A stretch of DNA of 64,000 nucleotides from Pukyongiella litopenaei (GTDB lineage: Bacteria > Pseudomonadota > Alphaproteobacteria > Rhodobacterales > Rhodobacteraceae), in NCBI RefSeq assembly GCF_003008555.2, contig NZ_CP027665.1, forward strand, positions 1,116,001-1,180,000. Reading direction: 5' to 3'. Both the position numbers and the translations under genes were made by a program. The notes under the pieces were generated by a model. That model made no database searches and was not told the origin of the DNA. It saw nothing but the letters and a program-made list of their open reading frames with translations. Position 1 is the stretch's first letter. Every line of letters begins with the position of its first letter. Of the stretch, positions 47,307 through 56,797 are shown one piece after another.

Positions 47307-47481
47307 GCACCGGTCCCGGCGAATATCAGATCGGGCACCCACGTTTGCGTTGCGGGGCAGTTGGGGAAGGTAAGCGCTGCACCGGGTCAAATCAAGGCGG
47401 GCCCGGTGTCATGGTTCGCCCTTGTGCCGCCCCGCACCCGTGGCTATTCCCGATATGACGTGAATTCAGCGAGGCTACGAG

Positions 47482-49245
47482 ATGCTCAACCGCAAGTTCG
47501 ACAAGACCCGTCTGCCCAGCCGCCATGTGACCGAAGGCCCGGCCCGCGCGCCGCACCGGTCCTATTATTACGCGATGGGCATGACCGAAGACGAGATCCA
47601 CCAGCCGCTGGTGGGCGTCGCCACCTGCTGGAACGAAGCCGCGCCCTGCAACATCTCGCTGAACCGCCAGGCGCAGGCGGTGAAGATGGGGGTCAAGCAG
47701 GCCTTTGGCACGCCGCGCGAATTCACCACGATCACCGTCACCGACGGCATCGCCATGGGCCACGAAGGGATGCGGTCGTCGCTGGCATCGCGCGAGGCCA
47801 TCGCCGACACGGTCGAACTGACCATGCGCGGCCATTGCTACGATGCCATCGTCGGGCTGGCCGGTTGCGACAAGAGCCTGCCGGGCATGATGATGGCGAT
47901 GGTGCGGCTGAACGTGCCGTCCGTGTTCATCTACGGCGGGTCGATCCTGCCGGGCAAGGCGCCCCAGATCGACGAGGTGCCCGAGGATTTCCGGTCTCGC
48001 GATCTGACCGTGCAGGACATGTTCGAGGCGGTCGGACGGCACCAGAACGGCACCATGTCCGACAAGGCGCTGGACGTTCTGGAACGGGTCGCCTGCCCCA
48101 GCGCCGGCGCCTGCGGCGGCCAGTTTACCGCCAACACCATGGCCTGCGTGTCCGAAGCGATCGGGCTGGCGCTGATGAACAGCTCGGGCATGCCCGCGCC
48201 CTACGAATCCCGCGACCAGTATGCCGAGGCCTCGGGCCAGGCGGTGATGACCCTGCTGGACCGCAACATCCGCGCCCGCGATGTCGTCACCCGCAAGAGC
48301 CTGGAAAACGCCGCCCGCGTGGTCGCCTGCACCGGCGGATCGACCAATGCGGGGCTGCACCTGCCCGCAATCGCGCACGAGGCGGGGATCGAGTTCTTCC
48401 TCGATGACGTGTGCGACATCTTCCGCGAGACGCCCTATTTCGTCGACCTGAAACCGGGCGGCGAGTATGTGGCCAAGGATCTCTTTGACGCAGGCGGCAT
48501 CCCGGTGGTGATGAAGGAACTGCGCAAGGCCGGCCTGATCCACGAAGATTGCATCACCGCCACCGGCCGCAGCATCGGCGAGGAACTGGACCGGATCGAC
48601 CGCGAGGCCGACGGCAAGGTGATCTATCCCATCGAGACCCCGATCTCGAAAACCGGCGGCGTGGTGGGCCTGAAAGGCAACCTGGCCCCCGAAGGCGCGA
48701 TCGTGAAGGTCGCGGGCATCGCCGAGGAAAACCAGAAATTCACCGGCCCCGCCCGCGTCTTCGAATGCGAAGAGGACGCGTTCGAGGCGGTGAAGAAACG
48801 CGACTATGCCGAAGGCGAGGTCATCGTCATCCGCAACGAGGGCCCGTCCGGCGGGCCGGGCATGCGCGAGATGCTGGCCACCACCGCCGCCCTGTCCGGC
48901 CAGGGCATGGGCAAGAAGGTGGCGCTGATCACCGACGGGCGCTTTTCCGGCGCGACCCGTGGGTTCTGCGTCGGCCATGTCGGCCCCGAGGCGGCCCATG
49001 GCGGGCCGATCGCGCTGCTGCGCAATGGCGACATGATCACCATCGACGCGATCTCGGGCAACCTGTCGGTCGATCTGTCCGATGACGAACTGGCCGCGCG
49101 CAAGTCTGACTGGGCCGGTCCCCGTGAAACCATCTATGGGTCGGGCGCGCTGTGGAAATACGCGCAGCTCGTCGGCGCGACCTACAAGGGGGCGGTCACC
49201 CATCCGGGCGGCGCGGACGAACGGCACCAATACATGGACCTCTAG
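47482..49245 (+). CDS. ilvD: Dihydroxy-acid dehydratase
   Basis: 587-residue Fe-S enzyme of valine/isoleucine (and pantothenate) synthesis, dehydrating dihydroxy acids to 2-oxo acids. Cysteines of the cluster lie in [23 protein letters not shown] and [21 protein letters not shown]. The C-terminal [24 protein letters not shown] is a hallmark. Length is normal for the IlvD subfamily rather than sugar-acid dehydratases. It is divergent from the ABC gene and followed by an 11-bp hairpin. Confidence 0.95.
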   Translation: MLNRKFDKTRLPSRHVTEGPARAPHRSYYYAMGMTEDEIHQPLVGVATCWNEAAPCNISLNRQAQAVKMGVKQAFGTPREFTTITVTDGIAMGHEGMRSSLASREAIADTVELTMRGHCYDAIVGLAGCDKSLPGMMMAMVRLNVPSVFIYGGSILPGKAPQIDEVPEDFRSRDLTVQDMFEAVGRHQNGTMSDKALDVLERVACPSAGACGGQFTANTMACVSEAIGLALMNSSGMPAPYESRDQYAEASGQAVMTLLDRNIRARDVVTRKSLENAARVVACTGGSTNAGLHLPAIAHEAGIEFFLDDVCDIFRETPYFVDLKPGGEYVAKDLFDAGGIPVVMKELRKAGLIHEDCITATGRSIGEELDRIDREADGKVIYPIETPISKTGGVVGLKGNLAPEGAIVKVAGIAEENQKFTGPARVFECEEDAFEAVKKRDYAEGEVIVIRNEGPSGGPGMREMLATTAALSGQGMGKKVALITDGRFSGATRGFCVGHVGPEAAHGGPIALLRNGDMITIDAISGNLSVDLSDDELAARKSDWAGPRETIYGSGALWKYAQLVGATYKGAVTHPGGADERHQYMDL

Positions 49246-49251
49246 GCCGGT

Positions 49252-49287
49252 CGGGCGGGCGGGCCGGTCTTACCCGCCGCCCGCCCG
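49252..49287 (+). terminator. Hairpin after ilvD
   Basis: CGGGCGGGCGG (49252-49262) pairs perfectly with CCGCCCGCCCG (49277-49287), 11 bp with a 14-base loop, seven bases after the ilvD stop. No clear T-run, as is common in this GC-rich group. Confidence 0.55.
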
Positions 49288-49313
49288 GCCCGCCTGCCAG
49301 GACAGGGAGCGCG

Positions 49314-50075
49314 ATGGGCAGGATACTGGAAACGCTGGTGGGCGACCGCGTGCTGCGGCACTGGAACCGTGCCGCAGCCGGTGCCGCCGACCTGTCCCAG
49401 CGTGATCTGCGCCACCAGCGCGACCGGGCCCGCAGGCTGCGCGACGTGCTGGACCGTTTCCTCGGCGTCGCCGAGACCCGCCTGGCCGGGCCCGAGATCG
49501 GCTCGTCCCGTTTCCCGAGCCCGAAAGGCGCCGACTGGACCTGGCGTCCCGGCCCCTGGCGCGATCCATTGCATTCTCCGGGCCTGGTGGCGACCGGCAA
49601 ACGGTCGGACCTGTCACCGGGGATCGCGCTGCATCACGACTGCCCGCGGGGCGAGGTGAGCCTGCGCCAGCACCGCAACACCGGCACCGCCGATCTCGCG
49701 CCCTTCGGGCTGACGCTCGAGGTCTTCGAGTTCACCGGGTCGTTCCTGTCGCTGGTGATCGAACTGCCCGACGATGCGCTGCGCGGCCTGTCGAAATCCC
49801 ATGTCATCGGCATTGAGGTGGACGGCCAGTCCGAGCGGGAAACCGCTGTCCATGCCCGGCTGAACATCCGGAACGGGCCGAACACCGAACAGATCCTGCA
49901 CCAGATGACATCGCGCGCGGGGCTGCTCAGCGCCGGGTTCGACCTGGCCTATGCCGATCTCGACGTCTCGCGCCTTGGCAACGCGTGGATCGATCTCTTT
50001 GTCGAGGCCCCCGCCATGAACGCATTCGCGCTGCGCGACCTGCGTCTGGTTCGCCTGCGCCGATCCCAGTTCTGA
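49314..50075 (+). CDS. DUF6478-type protein, Rhodobacterales-specific
   Basis: 253-residue protein starting MGRILETLVGDRVLRHWNRAA after GGGAG. It has an N-terminal helical segment (about 1-60), then a beta-rich part with TWRPGPWRDPLHSPG and LSPGIALHHDCPRGEVSLRQ, and a late stretch FDLAYADLDVSRLGNAWIDLF. I recognise it as the uncharacterised family found in Rhodobacteraceae genomes (DUF6478). No signal peptide. It precedes another small unknown gene by 11 bases, suggesting a two-gene unit. Confidence 0.7.
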   Translation: MGRILETLVGDRVLRHWNRAAAGAADLSQRDLRHQRDRARRLRDVLDRFLGVAETRLAGPEIGSSRFPSPKGADWTWRPGPWRDPLHSPGLVATGKRSDLSPGIALHHDCPRGEVSLRQHRNTGTADLAPFGLTLEVFEFTGSFLSLVIELPDDALRGLSKSHVIGIEVDGQSERETAVHARLNIRNGPNTEQILHQMTSRAGLLSAGFDLAYADLDVSRLGNAWIDLFVEAPAMNAFALRDLRLVRLRRSQF

Positions 50076-50086
50076 AGGTCATGACG

Positions 50087-50488
50087 ATGAAGCCACGGAC
50101 CCAAGCCGCGACCCTGACCAACCTGCGCCTGACCGACGGGGGCTGGATCGGGCTGCTGACTACCGCCGCGGACCAGCCGGCGCCGGACCTACGGGCCACC
50201 CTGTCCGGGCAGGTGCTGGACGATATGCGGATCGAACCGGGCGACGAACCGGGCCGGTGGCGGCTGGAGCTTCCCTTGCCGAACGGGCTGCTGGCGGATG
50301 GCATGATCGTGCTGCAGATCGCGGACATGGCCGCGGATGCGCTGATCGGGGAATACCACCTCGTCGCCGGTCAGTCGCTGCCCGACGATCTTCGCGGCGA
50401 GGTGTCGCTGCTCCGGGCCGAGCTTGACCTTCTGAAACGCGCGTTCCGCCACCATTGCCGCGAAGCCACCGGGGACGACCGGGGCTGA
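50087..50488 (+). CDS. Small protein of unknown function next to the DUF6478 gene
   Basis: 133-residue protein. The ATG at 50087 has GAAGG at a normal spacing, while the ATG at 50081 is too close. The N-terminal part is beta-rich (TNLRLTDGGWIGLLTTA; RWRLELPLPNGLLADGMIVL) and the C-terminus is a charged helix (LLRAELDLLKRAFRHHCREA) that could form a coiled coil. Not recognised. Its spacing to the upstream gene suggests that the two proteins act together. Confidence 0.6.
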   Translation: MKPRTQAATLTNLRLTDGGWIGLLTTAADQPAPDLRATLSGQVLDDMRIEPGDEPGRWRLELPLPNGLLADGMIVLQIADMAADALIGEYHLVAGQSLPDDLRGEVSLLRAELDLLKRAFRHHCREATGDDRG

Positions 50489-50533
50489 CGCGCGGCGTCG
50501 TTTCGCGATGCGCGGGCGCGCGATCCGAACCAC

Positions 50534-50568
50534 CGGGCAGGGCGGATACCCCCAATCCGCCCTGCCCG
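50534..50568. terminator. Strong bidirectional hairpin between convergent transcripts
   Basis: CGGGCAGGGCGGAT (50534-50547) and ATCCGCCCTGCCCG (50555-50568) form a perfect 14-bp stem with a 7-base loop (ACCCCCA). It closes both the plus-strand two-gene unit and the minus-strand TRAP operon. Confidence 0.75.
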
Positions 50569-50607
50569 TCCCGACCGGCCTCCTCCCGCACGTGCCGTCG
50601 GTTTTCC

Positions 50608-51867
50608 CTAGCCGACCAGATACATCGCGACCCAGGGCTGGAAGGTGATCACCAGCAGGCAGATCAGCATCAGGACGACGAATGGCAGGGCCGCCCAGCA
50701 AACGGTCGAGAACTTCTCGCGGAAGGCCGTCATCGCCACGATGAGGTTCAGGCCCAGCGGCGGTGTCAGGATACCGATTTCCAGGTTCAGGATCATGATG
50801 ATGCCGAGATGGGTCGAATTGACCCCATAGGCCTCGGCAATCGGTTTCAGCAGCGGTGCCGCCACGGTGATCGCCGAAAGCGTGTCCATGAAACAGCCCA
50901 TCACCAGCAGCAGCAGGTTCGTCAGCAGCAGGAAACTGGTCTGGCTCTCGATATGCTGGGCCATGAACTCGACGATGTGGTGAGGGATCCGGTGTTCGGT
51001 GATCAGCAGGTTGATGCTGGCGGCGATGGCGATCAGCGGGAACAGCGTGCCGACCATCTTGGCCGCGTCGACGGTGATGTCGAAATAGTCCCGGAACCGC
51101 AATTCCCTGAGCAGCACCGATTCGATCAGCAACGCATAGAGCAGGGCGACGGCGGCGGATTCTGTCGGCGAGAAATAGCCCGAGTAGATCCCGCCCAGCA
51201 GGATGACCGGCATCAGCAAGGCGGGGAGACCGTGGACCAGCGCCCCCCGGAGCTCTGCCAGCGACAGGCGGCTGATCGCCATCCTGCGGTTGACGAAGAC
51301 CGCGTAGAGCGAAAAGACGCCCGTCAGCAAAAGGCCCGGTCCGATCCCCGCCTTGAACAGGTCGGCAATCGGGCTTTCGGTGATGATGCCGTAGATGATC
51401 ATCGGAATCGACGGCGGGATCACGATGCCCAGCGTGCCGCCGGCCGCGAGCGCGCCGATGGAAAAGCTCTTAGTATAGCCGTTTTCCAGCATCGCGGGAT
51501 ACAGGATCGTGCCGATGGCCAGCATGGTCACGATGCTGGCGCCCGAGATCGCGGAAAACACGGCGCAGCTGAGGATCGCGGCCACGGCCAGCCCGCCGGG
51601 GATCGGGCGGGTCAGCGCGACCATGACGGCAACCAGCCGTGCCGCGATGCTGCCCCGGCTCATCACCGAACCGACGAGGATGAACAGCGGCACCGCAAGC
51701 ACCAGTTCCCGGTCCATCGCCGACCAGAGATCGGCGGCGAAATATTCAAGCTCGCCACCGCCCCAGACATAGTAGGAATAGCCCGCGACGAAGATCAGGA
51801 TCAGGATCAGGTTGACCCGGAGGGCCAAAAACAGGACCGAAAGGCCGAGAAGAAGAAGGCCGCTCAT
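50608..51867 (-). CDS. dctM: TRAP transporter large permease DctM
   Basis: 419-residue membrane subunit of a sodium-driven tripartite transporter. Typical segments are LFILVGSVMSRGSIAARLV, AILSCAVFSAISGASIVTMLAIG and the tail GTLGIVIPPSIPMIIYGIITESPIADLFKAGIGPG. It overlaps dctQ by four bases and is the last gene of the minus-strand catabolic run, just before the strong hairpin. Confidence 0.95.
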   Translation of the reverse strand: MSGLLLLGLSVLFLALRVNLILILIFVAGYSYYVWGGGELEYFAADLWSAMDRELVLAVPLFILVGSVMSRGSIAARLVAVMVALTRPIPGGLAVAAILSCAVFSAISGASIVTMLAIGTILYPAMLENGYTKSFSIGALAAGGTLGIVIPPSIPMIIYGIITESPIADLFKAGIGPGLLLTGVFSLYAVFVNRRMAISRLSLAELRGALVHGLPALLMPVILLGGIYSGYFSPTESAAVALLYALLIESVLLRELRFRDYFDITVDAAKMVGTLFPLIAIAASINLLITEHRIPHHIVEFMAQHIESQTSFLLLTNLLLLVMGCFMDTLSAITVAAPLLKPIAEAYGVNSTHLGIIMILNLEIGILTPPLGLNLIVAMTAFREKFSTVCWAALPFVVLMLICLLVITFQPWVAMYLVG

Positions 51868-52367
51868 TCGATGCTCTCCGATTCGATGGGCGACAGGTCG
51901 GGCCAGACGGCATAGGCCATGTGGCGCAGCGCCGAGAGGCTGAAGGCGATGGGCATCGACACCTGCATCGGCCAGACCAGCCAGCCGAGGGTCACGTCGC
52001 GATCACCGATCTCGCGCGAAAAGCTCGCGACATCCCAGGATGCCTTGGCCAGCATCAGCAGGATCAGCACCGAAACCACCTGGCCGGCGCGGATCCCCGC
52101 GGTTTCGACCGGTCCGGCCAGCACGCCGTCCAGGAACCGGGGGCGCAGGTGCCCGCCGGTCCCGGTCGCGATGCCGAAACCCGCCAGCGCACACAGGATC
52201 AGCGCGTAGACCGCGACCCGAACCGAGCCGAACACCCCCTGCCCGAACAGCTCGCGGCCGACGACATCCGCGATCAGCGCGGCGAGCATCACCGCAAAGG
52301 TGCAGAACGCCAACGCCCGTTCGAAATTCAAAAGCATGGCCAGCGCAGAGCTGGCGACGGTCTTCAT
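51864..52367 (-). CDS. dctQ: TRAP transporter small permease DctQ
   Basis: 167-residue protein with four hydrophobic segments and the family stretch ADVVGRELFGQGVFGSVRVAVYALILCALAGFG. The ATG at 52367 (MKTVASSAL) lies ~10 bases after GGAGGA; the longer frame to 52421 crosses a hairpin and looks non-coding. It overlaps dctM by four bases and pairs with it in the membrane. Confidence 0.92.
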   Translation of the reverse strand: MKTVASSALAMLLNFERALAFCTFAVMLAALIADVVGRELFGQGVFGSVRVAVYALILCALAGFGIATGTGGHLRPRFLDGVLAGPVETAGIRAGQVVSVLILLMLAKASWDVASFSREIGDRDVTLGWLVWPMQVSMPIAFSLSALRHMAYAVWPDLSPIESESIE

Positions 52368-52395
52368 GGCCAATCGTCCTCCCCCCGAACGACCG

Positions 52396-52426
52396 GGCCG
52401 GTGGCGTGACGCCACAGCCACCGGCC
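52396..52426 (-). promoter_or_regulatory. Stem-loop between dctP and dctQ
   Basis: GGCCGGTGGC (52396-52405) and GCCACCGGCC (52417-52426), a perfect 10-bp stem with an 11-base loop, lies 21 bases past the dctP stop. As in the ABC operon of this window, it probably limits read-through or protects the receptor mRNA. Confidence 0.6.
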
Positions 52427-52447
52427 GTTCATCGCGTTGTTTTCAGG

Positions 52448-53437
52448 TTATTTGCAGTCGCTCTTGGCGGCGTCGAACGTCGCCCGGAACGCCGAGATGT
52501 CGCCCGGCATGTCGGCCAGCACCTTGTCCCAAACGGCAAGCCCCGCCTGCCGCCAGGCGTCGTTGTCCTCGGCGCTCAGGGTCACGGTTTCCATCCCGTC
52601 CGCGGCGCCCTTGGCCAGCATCTGCCGGTCAAAGGCAACCAGGTCATCCACCTGCTGCGCGAAATCCATCTCGTCGCCGACCTTGATCAACGCCGCCTTC
52701 TGCGCATCGTCCAGCTTTGCCCAGGTGCGCATCGAAATCGCATAGGCGCCGACGTTGTAATTGTGGTTGGTCGGCGTGTGATACCTGGCGATCTGGTGGG
52801 ATCCGGTCACCACGAGAAAGGCCGGCGCCAGGTCCACCGCCTCGACCAGCCCGGTCTGCAGCGCCGATGCGGTTTCCGCGCCGGGCAGCGGTTGCGCGGT
52901 GGCGCCGACCGAGCCGAAAAAGGCCATCGTCGAGGGCAGCGGGGCAACGCGGACCTTCTGGCCGGCCAGGTCCGCGGGGCTCTGGATCGGTTCGGCGGCC
53001 GCGATGTCCTGGACGCCGACCGGTGCCACGGCCAGCAGCTTGTATTTGTTGCCGGCCAGTTCCGCCGTCGGAGCCTTCATCCTGGGCACGACGCATTTGA
53101 CCTCGTCGATGCTGTCGAACGCATAGGGCATCGTAAAGAGCGTGACCTCGGGCGTGACCGCGGCGAGAAACGGCATCGCGCCGATCCAGATATCGACCCG
53201 GCCCGACAGCATGCCCTTCAGCGTATCGGGCTGGTTGCCGAGCTGACCGTTCGGGAAAAACTCGAATTCGATATCCGCGCCGGTTTCCCTGACCTTGTTC
53301 ATGAAATCGACGGCCTGCTGGCTCCAGACCGAGCCCTCCGGCGTGATCGCGGCGACCTTCAGCGTGGTGGCCGCGGCGGCCGACGCCGCGAACGTCACCC
53401 CGATTGCAAGGGCCGAAACCCAGTTCTTCCTGTTCAT
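52448..53437 (-). CDS. dctP: TRAP transporter substrate-binding protein DctP
   Basis: 329-residue periplasmic receptor with signal peptide MNRKNWVSALAIGVTFAASAAAA. GAGGAG precedes the ATG at 53437; the longer frame to 53623 runs into the fadD gene and is rejected. Family landmarks are LKVAAITPEGSVWSQQAVDFMNKV, IEFEFFPNGQLGNQPDTLKGM and LQTGLVEAVDLAPAFLVVTG. It binds an organic acid or other anion, type unknown. A repeat of the operator-like motif seen before the decarboxylase lies at 53518-53535. Confidence 0.93.
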   Translation of the reverse strand: MNRKNWVSALAIGVTFAASAAAATTLKVAAITPEGSVWSQQAVDFMNKVRETGADIEFEFFPNGQLGNQPDTLKGMLSGRVDIWIGAMPFLAAVTPEVTLFTMPYAFDSIDEVKCVVPRMKAPTAELAGNKYKLLAVAPVGVQDIAAAEPIQSPADLAGQKVRVAPLPSTMAFFGSVGATAQPLPGAETASALQTGLVEAVDLAPAFLVVTGSHQIARYHTPTNHNYNVGAYAISMRTWAKLDDAQKAALIKVGDEMDFAQQVDDLVAFDRQMLAKGAADGMETVTLSAEDNDAWRQAGLAVWDKVLADMPGDISAFRATFDAAKSDCK

Positions 53438-53517
53438 GCGTGTCTCCTCCCGCAAAACTCTGCGCTCTCTCTCGCCGTTGTGTTTACGGCCCCGGCGGGC
53501 CGCATACTGTCTCGTAT

Positions 53518-53535
53518 TTGACAATCTCGTGACAA
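53518..53535 (-). promoter_or_regulatory. Operator-like motif before dctP (second copy)
   Basis: On the minus strand this reads TTGTCACGAGATTGTCAA. It shares 12 of 18 positions, including TTGTCAC and a TTG-x-CA block, with the motif at 57989-58006 ahead of the decarboxylase genes. It lies 80 bases before the dctP start, in the 112-base gap after fadD. Confidence 0.5.
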
Positions 53536-53549
53536 CCTGACGCAGCGGA

Positions 53550-55172
53550 TCAGGCGCTGCGCAATTCGCGCCGAAGGATCTTGCCCACGGTCGATTTCGG
53601 CAGTTCCGCGACGAACTCGACATGGCGAGGCACCTTGTAGGCCGTCATCTGCTGCCGGCAGAAGGCAATCACGTCGTCTGCGGTGACGGTGGGTTCCTTC
53701 TTCACGCAGAACACCTTGACCGCCTCGCCCGTCTTGTCGTCCGGCACACCGATACAGGCGCTTTCCAGCAGCGTATCCATGCCCGCCAGAACGTCTTCGA
53801 TCTCGTTGGGAAAGACGTTGAACCCCGAGACGAGGACCATGTCCTTCTTGCGATCGACGATGCGGACATAGCCGTCCTCGTCCATCGTGGCGATGTCGCC
53901 GGTGCGGAAATAGCCGTCCGGCGTGAAATAGGCATCCCGCTCGGCCTCGCGCCCCCAATAGCCCGTCATCACCTGGGGCCCCCTGACGCATATCTCGCCG
54001 GGTTCGCCGATCCCCAGATCCCGGTCGTCTTCGCCCAGGATCCTGATGTCGGTCGACGGGAAGGCGACACCGACAGTGCCGGTAAAGCTGGGCGCATTCA
54101 GCAGGTTCGCCGCGACGATGGGCGAGGTTTCGGACAGCCCGTAGCCCTCGGTGACATGCAGGCCGGTCAGTTGCTTCCAGCGGTCCGAAACCGAACGCTG
54201 CGTTGCCGATCCGCCGCCGAACGCAACGGTCAGCCCGGAAAAGTCGCAGTCTTCGAAACCGGGCGTGTTGACCAGGCCGTTATAGAGCGTGTTGACCCCG
54301 GTGAACGCGGTCACGCGCCATTTCTTCCATTCCTGGACCAGCGACGGCAGGTCGCGCGGGTTGGGGATCAGCACGTTATGGGCGCCCAGCTTGAAATAGC
54401 ACAGGAAATTCACCGTCAGCGCAAAGATGTGGTAGAGCGGCAATGCGGTGACCACCACTTCGTGTCCCGGACAGGTCACGTCGGCGACCCAGGCCTCGAA
54501 GCTGGCGATGTTCGACATCAGGTTGCCGTGGCTCAGCATCGCGCCCTTGGACAGCCCGGTGGTGCCGCCGGTATATTGCAGGAAAATCAGGTCGTCCGGC
54601 GTGATATCGGGTCGGCTGAAGACCATGTCCCGCCCGGCCATCAGCACCTGCGGCAGCGGATGCGCGCGGGCGGCAACGTCCGGATGAACCGGCGGGTTCG
54701 GAGCCTGGAGATCGCACAGGTCGAACAGCCCGGTGGTGACGATCGTCCGGATCCCGGTCCGTTCCAGCACCGCCGCCAGGGTCGGCGTCACCTGGTTGAA
54801 GATGACGATGGTCTCGACGCCGGCATCGTTGAGCTGATGCGCCAGTTCGCGCGGCGTATAGAGCGGATTGACATTCACCTGCACGCCCCCGGCGCGGATG
54901 ATGCCAAAGCTGATGACCGGATGCGCCAGCAGGTTCGGCATCATGACGGCGACGCGGTCGCCCCTGGCCAGCCCGGTTTCGGTCTGCAGCCACGCGGCGA
55001 TATCGCGCGACAGCCGGTCTACCTCGGCAAAGGTCAGATCGGTGTGCAGGCAGTGAAAGGCCGGCTTGTCGCCCCATGTCCCGACCGCCCCGGCCAGCAG
55101 GTCGACCACCGTTCCCGAGGTTTCGATCTCGGCCGGGATCGTGCCGTAGTTCTTTTGCCAGATACGTTCCAT
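53550..55172 (-). CDS. Acyl-CoA synthetase (FadD-like AMP-binding ligase)
   Basis: 540-residue ligase that activates a carboxylic acid to its CoA thioester. Adenylation motifs are FLQYTGGTTGLSKGAMLSHG and GYGLSETSPI; the hinge is TGDIATMDEDGYVRIVDRKK, then VSGFNVFPNEIE and the catalytic lysine in PKSTVGKILRRELR. It groups with long-chain fatty-acid CoA ligases, but context suggests activation of the product of the neighbouring GMC enzyme. It starts 8 bases after the GMC gene. Confidence 0.92.
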   Translation of the reverse strand: MERIWQKNYGTIPAEIETSGTVVDLLAGAVGTWGDKPAFHCLHTDLTFAEVDRLSRDIAAWLQTETGLARGDRVAVMMPNLLAHPVISFGIIRAGGVQVNVNPLYTPRELAHQLNDAGVETIVIFNQVTPTLAAVLERTGIRTIVTTGLFDLCDLQAPNPPVHPDVAARAHPLPQVLMAGRDMVFSRPDITPDDLIFLQYTGGTTGLSKGAMLSHGNLMSNIASFEAWVADVTCPGHEVVVTALPLYHIFALTVNFLCYFKLGAHNVLIPNPRDLPSLVQEWKKWRVTAFTGVNTLYNGLVNTPGFEDCDFSGLTVAFGGGSATQRSVSDRWKQLTGLHVTEGYGLSETSPIVAANLLNAPSFTGTVGVAFPSTDIRILGEDDRDLGIGEPGEICVRGPQVMTGYWGREAERDAYFTPDGYFRTGDIATMDEDGYVRIVDRKKDMVLVSGFNVFPNEIEDVLAGMDTLLESACIGVPDDKTGEAVKVFCVKKEPTVTADDVIAFCRQQMTAYKVPRHVEFVAELPKSTVGKILRRELRSA

Positions 55173-55180
55173 GGTCCCCC

Positions 55181-56797
55181 CTAGATCGCGTCTTCCAGCA
55201 CCATCGCGGCGCCTTTCTCGGCGGTGGCGATGGTGGGAATGTTGGTGTTGGTCGCCGGCATGGTCGGGAAGATCGACGAATCGATCACCCGCAGCCCGTC
55301 CAGGCCGTGCACGCGCAGGCGGTCATCGACCACGTCCAGCGGCCCCGAACCCATGCGGCAGGACGAAACCGGGTGCCAGGATGTCTGCCCGGTGCGCCGC
55401 ATGAAGTCGATGATCTCGTCATCGCTGTCGATATCAAATCCCGGATCGCTTTCCTCGATGATATGCTGCGCCATCGCCGGATGCCTCGCGATCTCGCGCA
55501 GCTTGCGCATGCCCTTCAGGGCCGTTTCCGCATCGCCCTGCGCCGACAGGTAATTGGCGTTCATCTCGGGATCGGCGGTCGGGTCGGCCGAGGTGACATG
55601 CACCGCGCCACGGCTTTCGGGATAGATGTGGAACTGCCCCAGCCCGATCCCCGAGAACGGGTCGGTCGGCTTGCCGGTCTCGGACAGGTAGCGGTCCCTG
55701 GCGGAATACATCGCGATCTGCAGCTTCAGGTCGGCATAGGGCGCGGCGGCGTGCGAACGCGTCATCGCATGGGCGGTCACGGTCGATGTCGCCAGCAGAC
55801 CCTTGCCGGTGGTGAAATACCGGATCCCGGCCCGGATGCCGCGCAGCTTGCTGTTGAGAACATCGTTCAGCGTGACCGGCTTGTTGACCTTGTAGTTGAA
55901 CCGCGTGTGCAGGTGATCGGTCAGGTTCTCGCCGACGCCGGGCAGGTTGTGCAGCACCTCGATCCCGTGCCGCCGCAGCAGGTCGGACTGGCCGATGCCG
56001 GACAGTTCGAGGATCTTGGGGCTGATGATCGGCCCCGCCGACAGGATGACCTCGCGGCGGGCTCTGATGTCATGCGTCGCCCCGGCGTGGCGGATGCGAA
56101 TGCCGGTCGCACGCCTGCCTTCGAACAGCACCTTGTCGCAGGGCGCCTGGGTCAGCACGGTCAGGTTGGGCCGGCCCGCAACCGGGTAGAGATAGCCCTT
56201 GGCCGTCGAATGGCGCTTGCCGTTCCTGATCGTGAACTGCAACCAGCCGACGCCATCTGCCCTTTCGCCGTTGTAATCGGGGTTGAAGGGTATGCCGACC
56301 CCCTGCGCCGCGTCGATGAAGCCGTGGCTGATCGGATCGCGATAGACGCCATAGGAACAGGCCATCGGCCCGCCCCGCCCGCGGGTGGGATCCTGCGTAT
56401 CGGCGGGCGCGTCCTCTAACCCCCTGAAATAGGGATAGAGATCCTCCCACGCCCAGCCCTTGTTGCCCGCCTCGGCCCATTCGTCATAGCGACGGGGCTC
56501 GCCCCGCACGAAGATCATGCCGTTGATCGACGACGACCCGCCCAGCACGGCGCCGCGGGGCCAGAACACCTTTTGCCCGGTCAGCGAGGCTTCGGGGTTG
56601 GTCCAGTATTGCCAGGAAATCCGGGGATCCTGCCAGATCTTGCCGATCCCCAGCGGCATGTGGACCCACATGCTCTTGTCTTTCCCGCCGGCCTCGACCA
56701 GCAGGACACTGTGCCTGCCGTTCTCGGACAGGCGGTTGGCCAGAACGCAGCCGGCCGAGCCGGCGCCGACGACGACATAGTCGAATTCCGTATTCAT
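55181..56797 (-). CDS. GMC-family alcohol dehydrogenase / choline dehydrogenase-like
   Basis: FAD-dependent oxidoreductase of 538 residues. The FAD-binding start is YVVVGAGSAGCVLANRLSE, followed by FWPRGAVLGGSSSINGMI, the second GMC signature in ILSAGPIISPKILELSGIG and the catalytic histidine in SWHPVSSCRMG with the partner Asn in ATNTNIPT. Relatives oxidise primary alcohols, for example AlkJ and polyethylene glycol dehydrogenase, as well as choline. No betaine aldehyde dehydrogenase or betI is near, so choline is less likely. It overlaps the decarboxylase beta gene by four bases. Confidence 0.9.
   Translation of the reverse strand: MNTEFDYVVVGAGSAGCVLANRLSENGRHSVLLVEAGGKDKSMWVHMPLGIGKIWQDPRISWQYWTNPEASLTGQKVFWPRGAVLGGSSSINGMIFVRGEPRRYDEWAEAGNKGWAWEDLYPYFRGLEDAPADTQDPTRGRGGPMACSYGVYRDPISHGFIDAAQGVGIPFNPDYNGERADGVGWLQFTIRNGKRHSTAKGYLYPVAGRPNLTVLTQAPCDKVLFEGRRATGIRIRHAGATHDIRARREVILSAGPIISPKILELSGIGQSDLLRRHGIEVLHNLPGVGENLTDHLHTRFNYKVNKPVTLNDVLNSKLRGIRAGIRYFTTGKGLLATSTVTAHAMTRSHAAAPYADLKLQIAMYSARDRYLSETGKPTDPFSGIGLGQFHIYPESRGAVHVTSADPTADPEMNANYLSAQGDAETALKGMRKLREIARHPAMAQHIIEESDPGFDIDSDDEIIDFMRRTGQTSWHPVSSCRMGSGPLDVVDDRLRVHGLDGLRVIDSSIFPTMPATNTNIPTIATAEKGAAMVLEDAI

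Noticed and set aside
44889-48407. Very long plus-strand open frame (1172 codons)
   Set aside because: It runs antisense across the ABC-like gene and out of frame into ilvD; the translation is compositionally biased and both real genes are recognisable.
53622-55184. Plus-strand open frame of 520 codons over the acyl-CoA ligase
   Set aside because: Antisense shadow of a gene with intact adenylation motifs.
55181-56797. betA (choline dehydrogenase) assignment for the GMC protein
   Set aside because: No betB, betI or choline transporter nearby; the linked decarboxylase and CoA ligase suggest another alcohol substrate.
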